Shown one piece after another: positions 33,543 to 41,963 of a DNA stretch of 64,000 bases. This DNA comes from Pseudomonadota bacterium. GTDB taxonomy: Bacteria; Pseudomonadota; Gammaproteobacteria; Pseudomonadales; Moraxellaceae. Where the stretch lies: contig JAEWKT010000032.1 in the NCBI GenBank assembly GCA_023393635.1, forward strand, positions 124,001 to 188,000. The letters are read 5' to 3'. The notes beneath the pieces are model-generated. The model was not told the origin of the DNA. It made no database searches and was given only the letters and a program-made list of their open reading frames with translations. The translations under genes and the position numbers were made by a program. Position 1 is the stretch's first letter. The number at the start of each line of letters is the position of its first letter.

Positions 33543-34841
33543 ATGATTAAAAAACAAATTATGAATGGTTTACGCTCTGTAGCCAGATTGGGTGAAACCG
33601 CCAGTGTTGTGGCTATTGCAGGCATAAAACATTTAAGCAACGGCACTGCAACCCCGCAACTTATGCGTGAAACCTTTGAGCAACTTGGCGCAACTTATAT
33701 TAAATTAGGCCAGTTTATTGCTAGTTCGCCATCACTTTTTCCACGCGAATATGTGGAAGAATTTCAGCGTTGTCTTGATCAAACGCCTTCTTTGCCATTT
33801 AGTTATATTGAACAAACCTTAAAAGAAGAGTTTGGTGATACACCGCTTGAGAGTATTTTCCAGCATATTGAACAAACGCCACTAGCTTCTGCCTCAATTG
33901 CCCAGGTGCATGCTGCTACCTTGGTTACTGGCGAAGATGTGGTGATTAAAGTACAAAAGCCAAATGTTCAAACCATTTTGCATACTGATCTAAATGTGGT
34001 GTATGGCATTACCAAGCTATTTGAAAAAATAGTGCCTAAAGTAAAATTTGCCTCCCTGTCTGAAATTGTTGATGAAATCCGTAGCCGCATGGTAAAAGAA
34101 GTGGACTTTGTGGCTGAAGCGCAAAATATTGAAGACTTTCAGCAATTTTTAAATGCGACGCAAAACACTCAAGCCATTGCGCCCAAGGTATACCCACAGG
34201 CATCTACTCGCCGCGTGCTCACCATGCAACGCTTATATGGCGTGCCGCTAACAGATTTAGACGTGGTAAAACAACATGCCAAAGATCCAGCGCAAGTATT
34301 GATTAGCGCAATGAATACGTGGTTTGCCAGCCTGATGATGTGTAAGAGTTTCCATGCTGATTTGCACGCAGGCAATTTATTGCTATTAAAAGATGGCCGT
34401 ATTGGATTTATTGATTTTGGTATTGTGGGTCAGCTAAAACCTGAAGTATGGGGCGCAACACTTGGGTTTATGGATGCGCTGCAACATACCAATTATATAG
34501 AGATGGCCAAACACATGGTCAATATGGGCATGACGCATACCACGGTTGATGTAGACCGCTTAGCGCAAGATATGGAAAAAATATTTTCTGGTGTATTGCT
34601 GGCCGATCCGCAAAAAGTGATGTCTGGCGATGTGGCCGACCTCAATACGATTATGCTGGATATGGTTGGGGTAGGTGAGCGGCATGGGATTCATTTTCCC
34701 CGCGATTTTGCCTTGCTGATGAAGCAAATGCTGTATTTCGACCGTTTTATGCGCGTATTAACACCGTATATGGATGTGTTTAGTGACTCACGCTTGCAGC
34801 TCATGCAGGACACTCAACCCATATCAAAGTTAATTCATTGA
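33543..34841 (+). CDS. ABC1/AarF family atypical kinase (first of two)
   Basis: ABC1 proteins (UbiB/Coq8) are atypical kinase/ATPases that support ubiquinone biosynthesis and lipid handling. The family KxGQ motif is YIKLGQF (residues 52-58). The Ala-rich loop is PLASASIAQVHAA, the VVIKVQKP lysine is present, and the catalytic block is FHADLHAGNLLL with IDFGIVGQL. At 432 aa it lacks the C-terminal transmembrane helices of E. coli UbiB (546 aa), so it should be soluble or peripheral. No ubiE or ubiJ is adjacent, so it is probably not the canonical UbiB. Confidence 0.87.
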   Translation: MIKKQIMNGLRSVARLGETASVVAIAGIKHLSNGTATPQLMRETFEQLGATYIKLGQFIASSPSLFPREYVEEFQRCLDQTPSLPFSYIEQTLKEEFGDTPLESIFQHIEQTPLASASIAQVHAATLVTGEDVVIKVQKPNVQTILHTDLNVVYGITKLFEKIVPKVKFASLSEIVDEIRSRMVKEVDFVAEAQNIEDFQQFLNATQNTQAIAPKVYPQASTRRVLTMQRLYGVPLTDLDVVKQHAKDPAQVLISAMNTWFASLMMCKSFHADLHAGNLLLLKDGRIGFIDFGIVGQLKPEVWGATLGFMDALQHTNYIEMAKHMVNMGMTHTTVDVDRLAQDMEKIFSGVLLADPQKVMSGDVADLNTIMLDMVGVGERHGIHFPRDFALLMKQMLYFDRFMRVLTPYMDVFSDSRLQLMQDTQPISKLIH

Positions 34842-34878
34842 TGAGTTGCGATTTTAACAAGCTAAACTGAAAAATAAT

Positions 34879-34923
34879 CAGGCATTGTTGTGTGGTTAAA
34901 CGCCATAGACTTTGCCTGTTTTT
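34879..34923 (+). terminator. Possible terminator after the ABC1 kinase gene
   Basis: CAGGCA (34879-34884) and TGCCTG (34913-34918) can pair across a 28-nt loop and are followed by five T residues. The large loop makes this only a moderate candidate. Confidence 0.35.
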
Positions 34924-35036
34924 AGTTTAAGCCTGTAGAATAGTGTGGTTGTAAAAGTTTGGTTTTAAAGCGGATCTATTTTAAGGCTAGTTTATAAGTT
35001 TCAATTTTTATTTTTAAGTAGTACAGCAGGGCACAT

Positions 35037-35411
35037 GTGGATAAAGTAATTGTTGAAGGGCTGCGTGTTGATGCGGTGATTGGCGTTTTTGATTGGGAGC
35101 GTCAGATATTACAACCCGTGTTAGTTGATTTAGAACTAGGGTGCGATATTTCACGTGCGGCGCAAACTGATCACATTGATGATGCCGTGAATTACAAGGC
35201 CGTATGCGATGAGGTGAGCCAGTTAATTATAAATACCAAGGCGCAACTTATTGAGCGTCTGGCTGAGCTGATTGCCCAGCAAATTTTGTCGCAGTATCAG
35301 GCAGTACAACAGATTAAAGTGACGGTGCGTAAGCCAACGGCCATCACCAATACCACAGCAGTTGGCATTAGTATTGAGCGCAATCGTGACGCTGTACGCC
35401 CTAGCCATTAG
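35037..35411 (+). CDS. folB: Dihydroneopterin aldolase FolB, GTG start
   Basis: FolB cleaves dihydroneopterin to 6-hydroxymethyl-dihydropterin and glycolaldehyde in folate synthesis. The family features are DKVIVEGLRVDAVIGVFDWER, with the catalytic Glu, the VNYKAV block and the catalytic lysine region VTVRKPTAI. The length is 124 aa (E. coli 122). The start is GTG at 35037 with AGCAGGG about six bases upstream; an ATG two bases before it is out of frame. It overlaps folK. Confidence 0.9.
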   Translation: MDKVIVEGLRVDAVIGVFDWERQILQPVLVDLELGCDISRAAQTDHIDDAVNYKAVCDEVSQLIINTKAQLIERLAELIAQQILSQYQAVQQIKVTVRKPTAITNTTAVGISIERNRDAVRPSH

Positions 35412-35823
35412 TACTAATCAAAACCGCACGCATTGGACTCGCGCTGCCATGCAACAACTGAGTGCATTAGGTAGTTGTCAGTTTTCTTGCGTGTATCAAA
35501 TCCCGTGTCGGCAAGGCAAAGGTGATGATTATTATAATTTTGCAGTGCTATTAGAAACCAAGCTAGGCTTTGATGAATTAAACCAGCTTTTAAAACAATT
35601 AGAACAACAGGCTGGCCGAGTTCGCCCTTCACATGATATTCCTTTAGATATTGATATCATTGCGTTTGGTGAGGATATGAATGACTTGCATATTGTTGCC
35701 TCACGCTTGCCTTTGCCATTTGATGCAGTTAAACCCTTGTCTGAGTTATGGCCAACTTGCCCCAGTAGTGCTACAACTATGCCATATCAAATGGTTGATT
35801 TTGCAAAGACTCACCAATCATAA
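35386..35823 (+). CDS. folK: 2-amino-4-hydroxy-6-hydroxymethyldihydropteridine pyrophosphokinase (divergent)
   Basis: FolK transfers pyrophosphate from ATP to the product of FolB, so the gene pair is one pathway. The HPPK fold is recognisable in LYALAISTNQN (first strand), YNFAVLLETKL, LLKQLEQQAGRVRPS and PLDIDIIAFGED, which holds the Mg-binding Asp-x-Asp. The sequence is divergent: the usual LGSN reads AISTN, and the WGPRTLDLD loop reads SHDIPLDID. I set the start at the GTG at 35386, giving MTLYALAI and 145 aa, because the frame upstream has no counterpart in the family. It overlaps folB by 26 bases. Confidence 0.8.
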   Translation: MTLYALAISTNQNRTHWTRAAMQQLSALGSCQFSCVYQIPCRQGKGDDYYNFAVLLETKLGFDELNQLLKQLEQQAGRVRPSHDIPLDIDIIAFGEDMNDLHIVASRLPLPFDAVKPLSELWPTCPSSATTMPYQMVDFAKTHQS

Positions 35824-35941
35824 AACTGGTGCAACATAAAAACTAAATTGTAAAAGATAGGCTTAAGTATTAACTAAAAGCCTGATGAAGTTTAAAACTG
35901 CTTTGTTAAAATTTTAATTTCTTCAATTATTTAGTTTATTC

Positions 35942-36691
35942 ATGTTTAACCTTGCACGCCCTAAACCTATTTTTTATCCTGCTGCCGAGCCTGCAAATAC
36001 GCATGCTGTGTTATTGCTGCATGGATTTACTGGTTCACCATTGGATTTAAAAAAGCTGACTAATTTTTTAAAAAATCAGGGTTGTGCTTGTTATGCTCCC
36101 ATTTATAGTGGACATGGCTTAGGGGGAGAAGCACTAATTAAAACAAGTGTGCAGGCATGGTGGCAAGATGCTTTAAATGCCTTTGAGTTCTTAAAAAATC
36201 ATGATTATGCGCAGATTAGCGTGATTGGCCATTCTATGGGGGGCGTATTTGCCCTAAGGCTGGCACAGGAATATACATTATCTAGTGTTACAACCATGTG
36301 TTCACCGATTCAAAAACGGCCAGTAGATGACCTCAAGAGTCGGCTGATTAATTACGCGCAAGAATATAAAAAGTTTGAGCAAAAACAGGCGGTGCAAATT
36401 GAACAGGAAGTGGCGGAGTTTGCAGGGTCAGATTTTTCTTTATTAGATGAATTAAGTGATTTTACGGCATTCACTGGCCAAAATTTGCCAAAGGTTAATT
36501 GTCCTGTGCAGGTATTACAAGGCGAGCTTGATGATAAGTGTTATCAAGATAGTGCAAATATTATTTATGAACAGGTGAGTTCTGCTATTAAAGAAATCAA
36601 AACTTATCCTAATTCTGGCCATATGCTGATGCAAGAAGCCGATCATCAGCAGGTGTTTTTGGATATTGCTGGGTTTTTGATAAATAAGTAA
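35942..36691 (+). CDS. Alpha/beta hydrolase, carboxylesterase/monoacylglycerol-lipase type
   Basis: This 249-aa cytoplasmic serine hydrolase has the oxyanion loop HGFTGSP and the nucleophile elbow GHSMGG with Ser98. The acid residue is probably in QGELDDKCY and the base is His in YPNSGHMLM. It resembles Est30-type carboxylesterases that cleave short acyl esters or monoglycerides. No signal peptide is visible. The base composition is slightly AT-rich. No clear ribosome-binding site precedes the ATG. It is convergent with the toxin-antitoxin pair. Confidence 0.85.
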   Translation: MFNLARPKPIFYPAAEPANTHAVLLLHGFTGSPLDLKKLTNFLKNQGCACYAPIYSGHGLGGEALIKTSVQAWWQDALNAFEFLKNHDYAQISVIGHSMGGVFALRLAQEYTLSSVTTMCSPIQKRPVDDLKSRLINYAQEYKKFEQKQAVQIEQEVAEFAGSDFSLLDELSDFTAFTGQNLPKVNCPVQVLQGELDDKCYQDSANIIYEQVSSAIKEIKTYPNSGHMLMQEADHQQVFLDIAGFLINK

Positions 36692-36729
36692 ATTGATAAG
36701 GATAGATATTTTTAAGATGAATAAGCATT

Positions 36730-37122
36730 TTACCAAATAACATTTAATGCGTAAGCAGGACAGTATTGATCTGCGCTAATAAAATCAAACTCCTTGGAAA
36801 TTGCCTGAGCAATAAGCATGCGATCAAAAGGATCACGGTGATGAAATGGCAGCTTTTCCACTATTTGAATTGCAGCCCAGTTTAATTCAATAGGGTAGAT
36901 ATGATTAGCTTGTAATTCAGCCTGAAATACAGAATGCCATTCATCAATAAGAATTAACTTGCCAAGACTTATTTTTATTGCAATTTCCCAAAGACTAATC
37001 ATACTAAAATATAAGGCATTGCTATTATTCAAGATAATAGACTGCACTTTTGGACTAAGCTTTTCAGGTTGAGTGAGTAACCAGATAATCACATGGGTAT
37101 CTAGCAGATAGTTTGAATGCAT
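36730..37122 (-). CDS. PIN-domain toxin (VapC-like) of a type II toxin-antitoxin pair
   Basis: This 130-aa PIN domain is a predicted Mg-dependent ribonuclease. The catalytic acids are Asp8 (YLLDTHVIIWLL), Glu46 (ISLWEIAIK), Asp97/Asp100 (HHRDPFDRML) and Asp118 (FISADQY). This set and the LLDTHVIIW opening identify the group usually paired with Phd/YefM antitoxins. Its ATG immediately follows the antitoxin stop with no gap, so the two are translationally coupled. The target RNA is unknown. Confidence 0.92.
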   Translation of the reverse strand: MHSNYLLDTHVIIWLLTQPEKLSPKVQSIILNNSNALYFSMISLWEIAIKISLGKLILIDEWHSVFQAELQANHIYPIELNWAAIQIVEKLPFHHRDPFDRMLIAQAISKEFDFISADQYCPAYALNVIW

Positions 37123-37347
37123 TTACTGGTAATCTGCCAAATCAGCTAATGGGGCATCAAAATCATCAGCAATGAATTTTACGGTATGGCGCGCTGTGCC
37201 AAGTCGGCGCTGGGTTTTGACTTTATTTAATACCTGAAGCCTTACTAATGGTTTACCCGCTTTTGCGATGATAATTTCTTCCCCCGCTAAAGCTTGTTCA
37301 ATAAGTTTAGATAAATGGGTTTTGGCGTCATGAATATTAATTTGCAT
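37123..37347 (-). CDS. Phd/YefM family antitoxin
   Basis: The 74-aa protein begins MQINIHDAKTHLSKLIEQALAGEEIIIAKAGKPLVRL, shown in family blocks that match Phd/YefM DNA-binding antitoxins. The C-terminal 25 residues (DDFDAPLADLADYQ) are acidic and should wrap the PIN toxin. AAGG lies eight bases before the ATG. It is the first gene of the pair and probably autorepresses through the inverted repeat just upstream. Confidence 0.9.
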   Translation of the reverse strand: MQINIHDAKTHLSKLIEQALAGEEIIIAKAGKPLVRLQVLNKVKTQRRLGTARHTVKFIADDFDAPLADLADYQ

Positions 37348-37367
37348 GAATATAACCTTATCCGAAA

Positions 37368-37393
37368 TTAGTTAGCTAACCAGTAAACTAACT
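37368..37393 (-). promoter_or_regulatory. Probable operator of the toxin-antitoxin operon
   Basis: A perfect palindrome GTTAGCTAAC (37371-37380) and a second half-site ACTAACT (37387-37393) lie 21-46 bases upstream of the antitoxin start. Upstream on the minus strand TTGCAT and TATGTT are spaced by 16 bases, a plausible promoter. Phd-type antitoxins bind such repeats. Confidence 0.5.
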
Positions 37394-37413
37394 TTAACAT
37401 AATTATTATAATT

Positions 37414-37443
37414 AATCATGCAACCGTGAGAGGCTGCATGATT
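37414..37443 (-). terminator. Hairpin after the acyl-CoA dehydrogenase gene
   Basis: AATCATGCA and TGCATGATT form a perfect 9-bp stem with a 12-nt loop, 10 bases beyond the stop of the upstream gene. AT-rich sequence follows. It probably separates this gene from the toxin-antitoxin operon. Confidence 0.6.
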
Positions 37444-37453
37444 GATAATAGAC

Positions 37454-38656
37454 TTACTTCAATTCACTGGACGATTTACCTAGTTCACGACGCGCAATAA
37501 TCAATTGCTGAATTTGCTGGGTGCCTTCAAAAATGTCCAGAATTTTGGAATCACGTGCCCATTTTTCGAGCAACTCATCTTCACCATAACCAACACTTGC
37601 TGCCAGCTCGACACATTTAAGTGTGATTTCGCTACCAATACGGCCAGCTTTAGCCTTGGATATAGAAGCCTCTTTAGAGTTTGGCATTTTATTGTCTGCC
37701 ATCCAGCATGCTTTTAAGGTAAGTAACCGCGCGGCTTCCCACTCAGCTTCCAGGCGATAAATAGTAGCAGCTATATTGCTTGTATTGAGTACAGGCGTGC
37801 TGTAGTGAGGGTCGAGCTGGTCTTTAAAGATTTCTTTAATGCGTTCTAGCGATGCTTTGGCACACCCTACTGCCATAGCAGCGACCAAAGGGCGGGTATT
37901 ATCAAAGGTTTCCATCACGCCAGCAAAGCCCTTGGCCACATCAATTTCAGCATTGCCTAAAAGATTGGCTGCTGGCACACGGCAATCTATAAAACTGATG
38001 GCGGCGGTATCAGAAGCCTTAATGCCCAATTTGTGTTCAAGACGCTCTACCGTCATGCCAGGCGTGCCTTTTTCTACCACAAAGGATTTAATGGCCGCGC
38101 GGCCTAAGTTTTTATCCAGGGTTGCCCATACCACCACGCAATCAGCGCGCTCGCCACTGGTCACAAAGATTTTTTCACCATTTAAAATATAATGGTCGCC
38201 ATCTTTTTTGGCAGTAGTGCGAATGGCAGCAGAGTCAGAACCACAACCTGGTTCGGTAATGGCCATGGCTGCCCATTTTCCTTTAAAACGCTGCTGCTGT
38301 TCGTCATTGGCCACGGCTGCAATGGCTGAATTACCCAAGCCTTGACGCGGCATACTCAGCAATAAACCTGTATCCCCATAGCACATTTCAATAATACCAA
38401 GTGCTGTAGACATATTAGACCCATTGCGGATACCACTTTGTTGTTCCTGATCACCTTTGCCCGCAGTAGCCGCACCTGTTTCTGAACCGCCGCCATCATT
38501 CATGCCATCTAGCAAGGACGCAAGCATGTCTAGCTCTTTAGGGTAGCTATGTTCAGCTTTATCATACTTGCGTGATATAGGACGCAGGACATTTAAGGCC
38601 ACTTCATGCGCCTGATCAACCATCATTTTGAATTTTTTAGGATTTTGTAAGTTCAT
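37454..38656 (-). CDS. Acyl-CoA dehydrogenase family protein
   Basis: This 400-aa flavoenzyme should oxidise an acyl-CoA to its trans-2-enoyl form. Conserved parts are MAITEPGCGSDSAAIRTTA (FAD-binding strand), GEKIFVTSGERAD and LEHKLGIKASDTAAISF. The C-terminal ILDIFEGTQQIQQLIIARR carries the catalytic Glu in the FEGT motif. An unusual Gly-rich, Gln-rich loop (about 50-80) is inserted near the N-terminus. It lies 27 bases downstream of a second acyl-CoA dehydrogenase, so they form an operon. The substrate chain length cannot be told from sequence. Confidence 0.9.
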   Translation of the reverse strand: MNLQNPKKFKMMVDQAHEVALNVLRPISRKYDKAEHSYPKELDMLASLLDGMNDGGGSETGAATAGKGDQEQQSGIRNGSNMSTALGIIEMCYGDTGLLLSMPRQGLGNSAIAAVANDEQQQRFKGKWAAMAITEPGCGSDSAAIRTTAKKDGDHYILNGEKIFVTSGERADCVVVWATLDKNLGRAAIKSFVVEKGTPGMTVERLEHKLGIKASDTAAISFIDCRVPAANLLGNAEIDVAKGFAGVMETFDNTRPLVAAMAVGCAKASLERIKEIFKDQLDPHYSTPVLNTSNIAATIYRLEAEWEAARLLTLKACWMADNKMPNSKEASISKAKAGRIGSEITLKCVELAASVGYGEDELLEKWARDSKILDIFEGTQQIQQLIIARRELGKSSSELK

Positions 38657-38683
38657 ATTTATTTCCTTAAACTTTGGTGAGAA

Positions 38684-39985
38684 TCAGGCGTGCAGGCCAG
38701 AATGCATAATGGCAGTGGCGCGTAAATCACGGTACCAGCGCTCTACTGGATGCTCTTTGGTATAGCCGTGACCACCGACAATTTGTACGCCATCGTTGCC
38801 AATTTTCATCGACTTTTCAGTGCACAATAAGCGTGCCAGATATGCTTCACGATGAAAGGGTTTGCCTGCCTCGGCAAGACTGGCCGCATTCCAGACCAGC
38901 ATACGCATGGCATCAATTTCAATGGCCATATCGGCAATCATAAACGCCACACTTTGCCGATGAGAAATAGGCTCACCAAATGCCATACGCTCATTAGCAT
39001 AGCCAATGCAATATTGCTTCACGGCTTCACAGGTGCCTATTGCAAGTGCGCACCAGCTTAGGGCACCTAAATCAAGAAAAGCCTGATAATCAAAGTCGTC
39101 ATCGCTAAGCAGTTGGGCAGGCGTGTTGCCAAAGTTCAAATGAACAGTTTGGCAGGCTTTTAGCCCCATGGCAGGGTTTTGACGCATGCCAACGGTATCA
39201 TTTTTTTCTACTACGAAAATATTGGGTTTATCTTCAAGCATGGCAGCGACCAAAAACACTTCAGCTTGCTCGCCAAGTACGACCAGGGTTTTTTCACCAG
39301 TAATTAAATAACCCTGATCTGTTTTTTTAGCTTGGGTTTGCAAGATATTTGGATTAAAAGCAGGCGTATTTTCTAGCACTGCAAAAGTAGCGTTTAATGG
39401 CGTTTCTTCGGCAAAAGCAGGTAAATATTGTTGCTGAATATGCTCATTGCCCCAGCGTGTGATTGCATTTGCCACACCAACGCGACTTAATATACTGGCG
39501 GCAAGGCTAAAATCACCATAGGCTAAATCTTCAGCAATTAATACATTGCTGAGTACAGACTGCTCGCTGGCTACCCCTCCGTAACTTTCAGGTAGTGCAT
39601 AAAATAATAAGCCCAGTTCATTCACCTGACTGGCCACATCGGCTGGATAGGTAGCCTGATCATCAGCTTGGTGAGCCGCAGGGCGTAACACATCGGCGGC
39701 AAAACGCTGGATGCTGTCACGCATCATTTGTTGTTCGTCGCTTAAGCTCAAGTCAAATAAGTTCTTATTGCTGCCTGGAAGACGCTGTTTGCTGGTGTTT
39801 GCTGCTGGTTTAAATTGTCTTGCAGTGCTGTCTAGTAATTTAAAGCCTGATTTACTGCCGTGATAAAGGCTTGTTTCAAGAAACTTGCGCATTTTAAGCT
39901 GATCAATTAACTTGCTACCTGCAAAGCGTGTGAGCAAGTTAAGGCCAAGGCCTTGCGCTTTATTGATACTTGAGTTGGTAGTCAT
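38684..39985 (-). CDS. Acyl-CoA dehydrogenase family protein with atypical C-terminus
   Basis: This 433-aa protein has about 75 residues of N-terminal extension before the usual fold starts (SLSDEQQMMRDSIQRFAADV). The middle is recognisable (ESYGGVASEQSVLSNVLIAED). The C-terminal blocks GEPISHRQSVAFMIADMAIEI and GNDGVQIVGGHGYTKEHPVERWYRD are well conserved. The chain ends AIMHSGLHA, where active enzymes have the EGT motif with the catalytic Glu. The base is therefore absent or supplied elsewhere. The FAD-strand motif is also weak (AVLENTPAFNPN). It may act as a partner of the next gene product. Confidence 0.85.
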   Translation of the reverse strand: MTTNSSINKAQGLGLNLLTRFAGSKLIDQLKMRKFLETSLYHGSKSGFKLLDSTARQFKPAANTSKQRLPGSNKNLFDLSLSDEQQMMRDSIQRFAADVLRPAAHQADDQATYPADVASQVNELGLLFYALPESYGGVASEQSVLSNVLIAEDLAYGDFSLAASILSRVGVANAITRWGNEHIQQQYLPAFAEETPLNATFAVLENTPAFNPNILQTQAKKTDQGYLITGEKTLVVLGEQAEVFLVAAMLEDKPNIFVVEKNDTVGMRQNPAMGLKACQTVHLNFGNTPAQLLSDDDFDYQAFLDLGALSWCALAIGTCEAVKQYCIGYANERMAFGEPISHRQSVAFMIADMAIEIDAMRMLVWNAASLAEAGKPFHREAYLARLLCTEKSMKIGNDGVQIVGGHGYTKEHPVERWYRDLRATAIMHSGLHA

Positions 39986-40352
39986 GTAGCCGATATTCCT
40001 TTATACCTCTAATATATGTTGAATCCTGACACAAAAAAACTTTAATCCCTATTGCTTAACTGACTGACTTTACAATTATGGTTGAGTAAGCAAAAATATA
40101 TAGTTTTAGGTTCAACTAATTGAAAATAAATGCAATAAATATTCGTAGTTTTTTGAGCCAAGCTATTCCATTGGCTTAACTGACAAAAGATAGGTGTATA
40201 TCTTTAACTCATAGTGATCATTTAAAATTTTATGCTACTCAATAGCTATTTTAATTAGATTTAGCAATGTGATATTTAATAAGCAGTGCTGAATTTTAAA
40301 TAAACATAAAAATGCCGCAAAATAATTGCGGCTTGTTGGCGTGATTAACAAC
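39986..40352. other. Intergenic region, AT-rich
   Basis: No gene is seen in these 367 bases. The region separates the promoter side of the acyl-CoA dehydrogenase operon from the 3' end of the second ABC1 kinase gene, whose terminator lies at 40315-40333. Confidence 0.5.
40315..40333 (-). terminator. Terminator of the second ABC1 kinase gene
   Basis: GCCGCAA and TTGCGGC form a 7-bp stem with a 5-nt loop. On the minus strand ATTTTTATG follows. It lies 20 bases beyond the stop. Confidence 0.85.
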
Positions 40353-41726
40353 TTAAAGTTGGGCTTCCAGCATCTTACGCATGTTGGTATGCGCATCAAT
40401 CACCGTCATAAACGTATAAGCACCAATAAATTTTCGGCTGATAAACATAAATTCTTTTGGGGGTACACTAAAATACCGTGATGCCATGGATTCACCTGCT
40501 TGCTTAATTACTCGGGCGTGCAACTGGCTTTGACGCCAATCATAGTTACCATCAGCATCCATGACGCCAGGCGGTAGTTCAGGGTTATTTTGGGGTGAGC
40601 TAAAGCTTTCAGTAGCCAGCAAAAATACTTTAGCCATGCCAGGTTTAACATTATCAGGCATTTGGTCAAAGAAACTATAGCCTTGCATGGCGGCAACCAT
40701 ATTATCTAAACTATGGTTATACCCAGCCATAATTAAACCACGCGCAACATTCAGCAGGTTTTGGTCAAACTGTCGAATGGCACCAAAATCTAGCAGCACA
40801 ATTTTATCAGGTACTGTATCGCCATCACCCAGTCTGACTAAATAATTACCAAAGTTGGGGTCGGTTTGCATCTCACCCCATTCAAAAATTTCACGTAAGG
40901 TAATTTCAAGAGATGCTTCGCCTAATTTGTCGCGGCGCACCTGAGGTAAAGACAGCATCACTGGGCTATTAATAGGCACACCGCGCTCAAAGGTCATGCA
41001 GAGTACACGGTCTGTGCAGTATTCATCTATAATTTGTGGCACGATATAGCGGTTGTCATCTTTTAGCCGATCATGAAAGCGTCGAGTGGTATCGGCTTCC
41101 ATGTGGTAGTTGACTTCGCGGTGCATCATCTCGCGCACTTCTTCAAACCATTCATCAAACTCGCGGGTTTGTGGCACCATGCGGGTGAGTTTAAGCATGT
41201 TGCGAAATAGGCTCATATCAGAATCAATGGCTTCTGCCACCCCTGGATATTGTATTTTTAATACAATTTCAAGGCCATCAGATTTGCGCACGGCACGATG
41301 AACTTGCGCTAGTGATGCTGTGCCCAAAGGCTCATGGTCAATTGTTAGATCATCCAGTTTATCACCTAGCTGTAGGCGTAACTGAGTTTTAATAGAAGGC
41401 CAGGATAAGGCAACTGTATTATTATTTAAGGTGTGCAGGGCTTGGGTAATTTCTTCAGGTAAAAAATGCTCGCCATATAAAGCCATCATTTGGCCTATTT
41501 TTACAATAGAGCCTTTTAGCTTGCCAATTTCTTGCACCAGATAATTGGCCTGTTCGCTCATTGCTTGTTTGCGCTTTTTACTTTTATTTTCTTCATTGGC
41601 AAACATGCTGCTCGCATTGGCACTAGCCCAGCGCGTGCCAGCCACTAGCGAGGCTTTAGCAATTGAAAAACGACGGTCAAATGCTGAAGTTTTAAGCTGG
41701 TCAAGTTTATCTGAACGATCAGACAT
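40353..41726 (-). CDS. ABC1/AarF family kinase, Coq8/ADCK3-like
   Basis: This 457-aa ABC1 family member has KGSIVKIGQMMALYG (the KxGQ motif), LGTASLAQVHRA and the lysine in VLKIQYPG. Its catalytic block QTDPNFGNYL, with LLDFGAIRQF, resembles the QTDPNWSNF of mitochondrial Coq8/ADCK3 more than the DLHAGN of UbiB. No C-terminal transmembrane helices are visible. It is not similar enough to the ABC1 gene at 33543 to be a recent duplicate. The role may be in quinone or lipid metabolism, but the target is unknown. It is transcribed alone. Confidence 0.87.
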   Translation of the reverse strand: MSDRSDKLDQLKTSAFDRRFSIAKASLVAGTRWASANASSMFANEENKSKKRKQAMSEQANYLVQEIGKLKGSIVKIGQMMALYGEHFLPEEITQALHTLNNNTVALSWPSIKTQLRLQLGDKLDDLTIDHEPLGTASLAQVHRAVRKSDGLEIVLKIQYPGVAEAIDSDMSLFRNMLKLTRMVPQTREFDEWFEEVREMMHREVNYHMEADTTRRFHDRLKDDNRYIVPQIIDEYCTDRVLCMTFERGVPINSPVMLSLPQVRRDKLGEASLEITLREIFEWGEMQTDPNFGNYLVRLGDGDTVPDKIVLLDFGAIRQFDQNLLNVARGLIMAGYNHSLDNMVAAMQGYSFFDQMPDNVKPGMAKVFLLATESFSSPQNNPELPPGVMDADGNYDWRQSQLHARVIKQAGESMASRYFSVPPKEFMFISRKFIGAYTFMTVIDAHTNMRKMLEAQL

Positions 41727-41890
41727 ATTTGCGTTATCCTCAAACTAAAATGCAATTGGGTACTTTTAAGCAAGTGCCATTTTATTGAAAGAAGTAGCAT
41801 GCTTCAGTAACAAATCGGTGTCTGATCAAATTCTTTGATGTGTTCAAGTAATTGATTTAACCGTTTTTTGCAGTCCCTTCAAAATAAAAA

Positions 41891-41927
41891 TAAGCCGCTT
41901 TTAATATAGGTTACTAAAAGCGGCTTA
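41891..41927 (-). terminator. purD terminator
   Basis: TAAGCCGCTTTTA and TAAAAGCGGCTTA form a perfect 13-bp stem with an 11-nt loop. On the minus strand TTTTTATTTT follows. It lies 36 bases beyond purD. Confidence 0.93.
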
Positions 41928-41963
41928 AGTATTGTAACAAAAGTATAGTCTAAATTTGACTAT

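Noticed and set aside
36691..36729. Possible missing antitoxin or third gene between the hydrolase and the PIN toxin
   Set aside because: Only 38 bases separate the convergent genes, and the toxin already has a complete partner.
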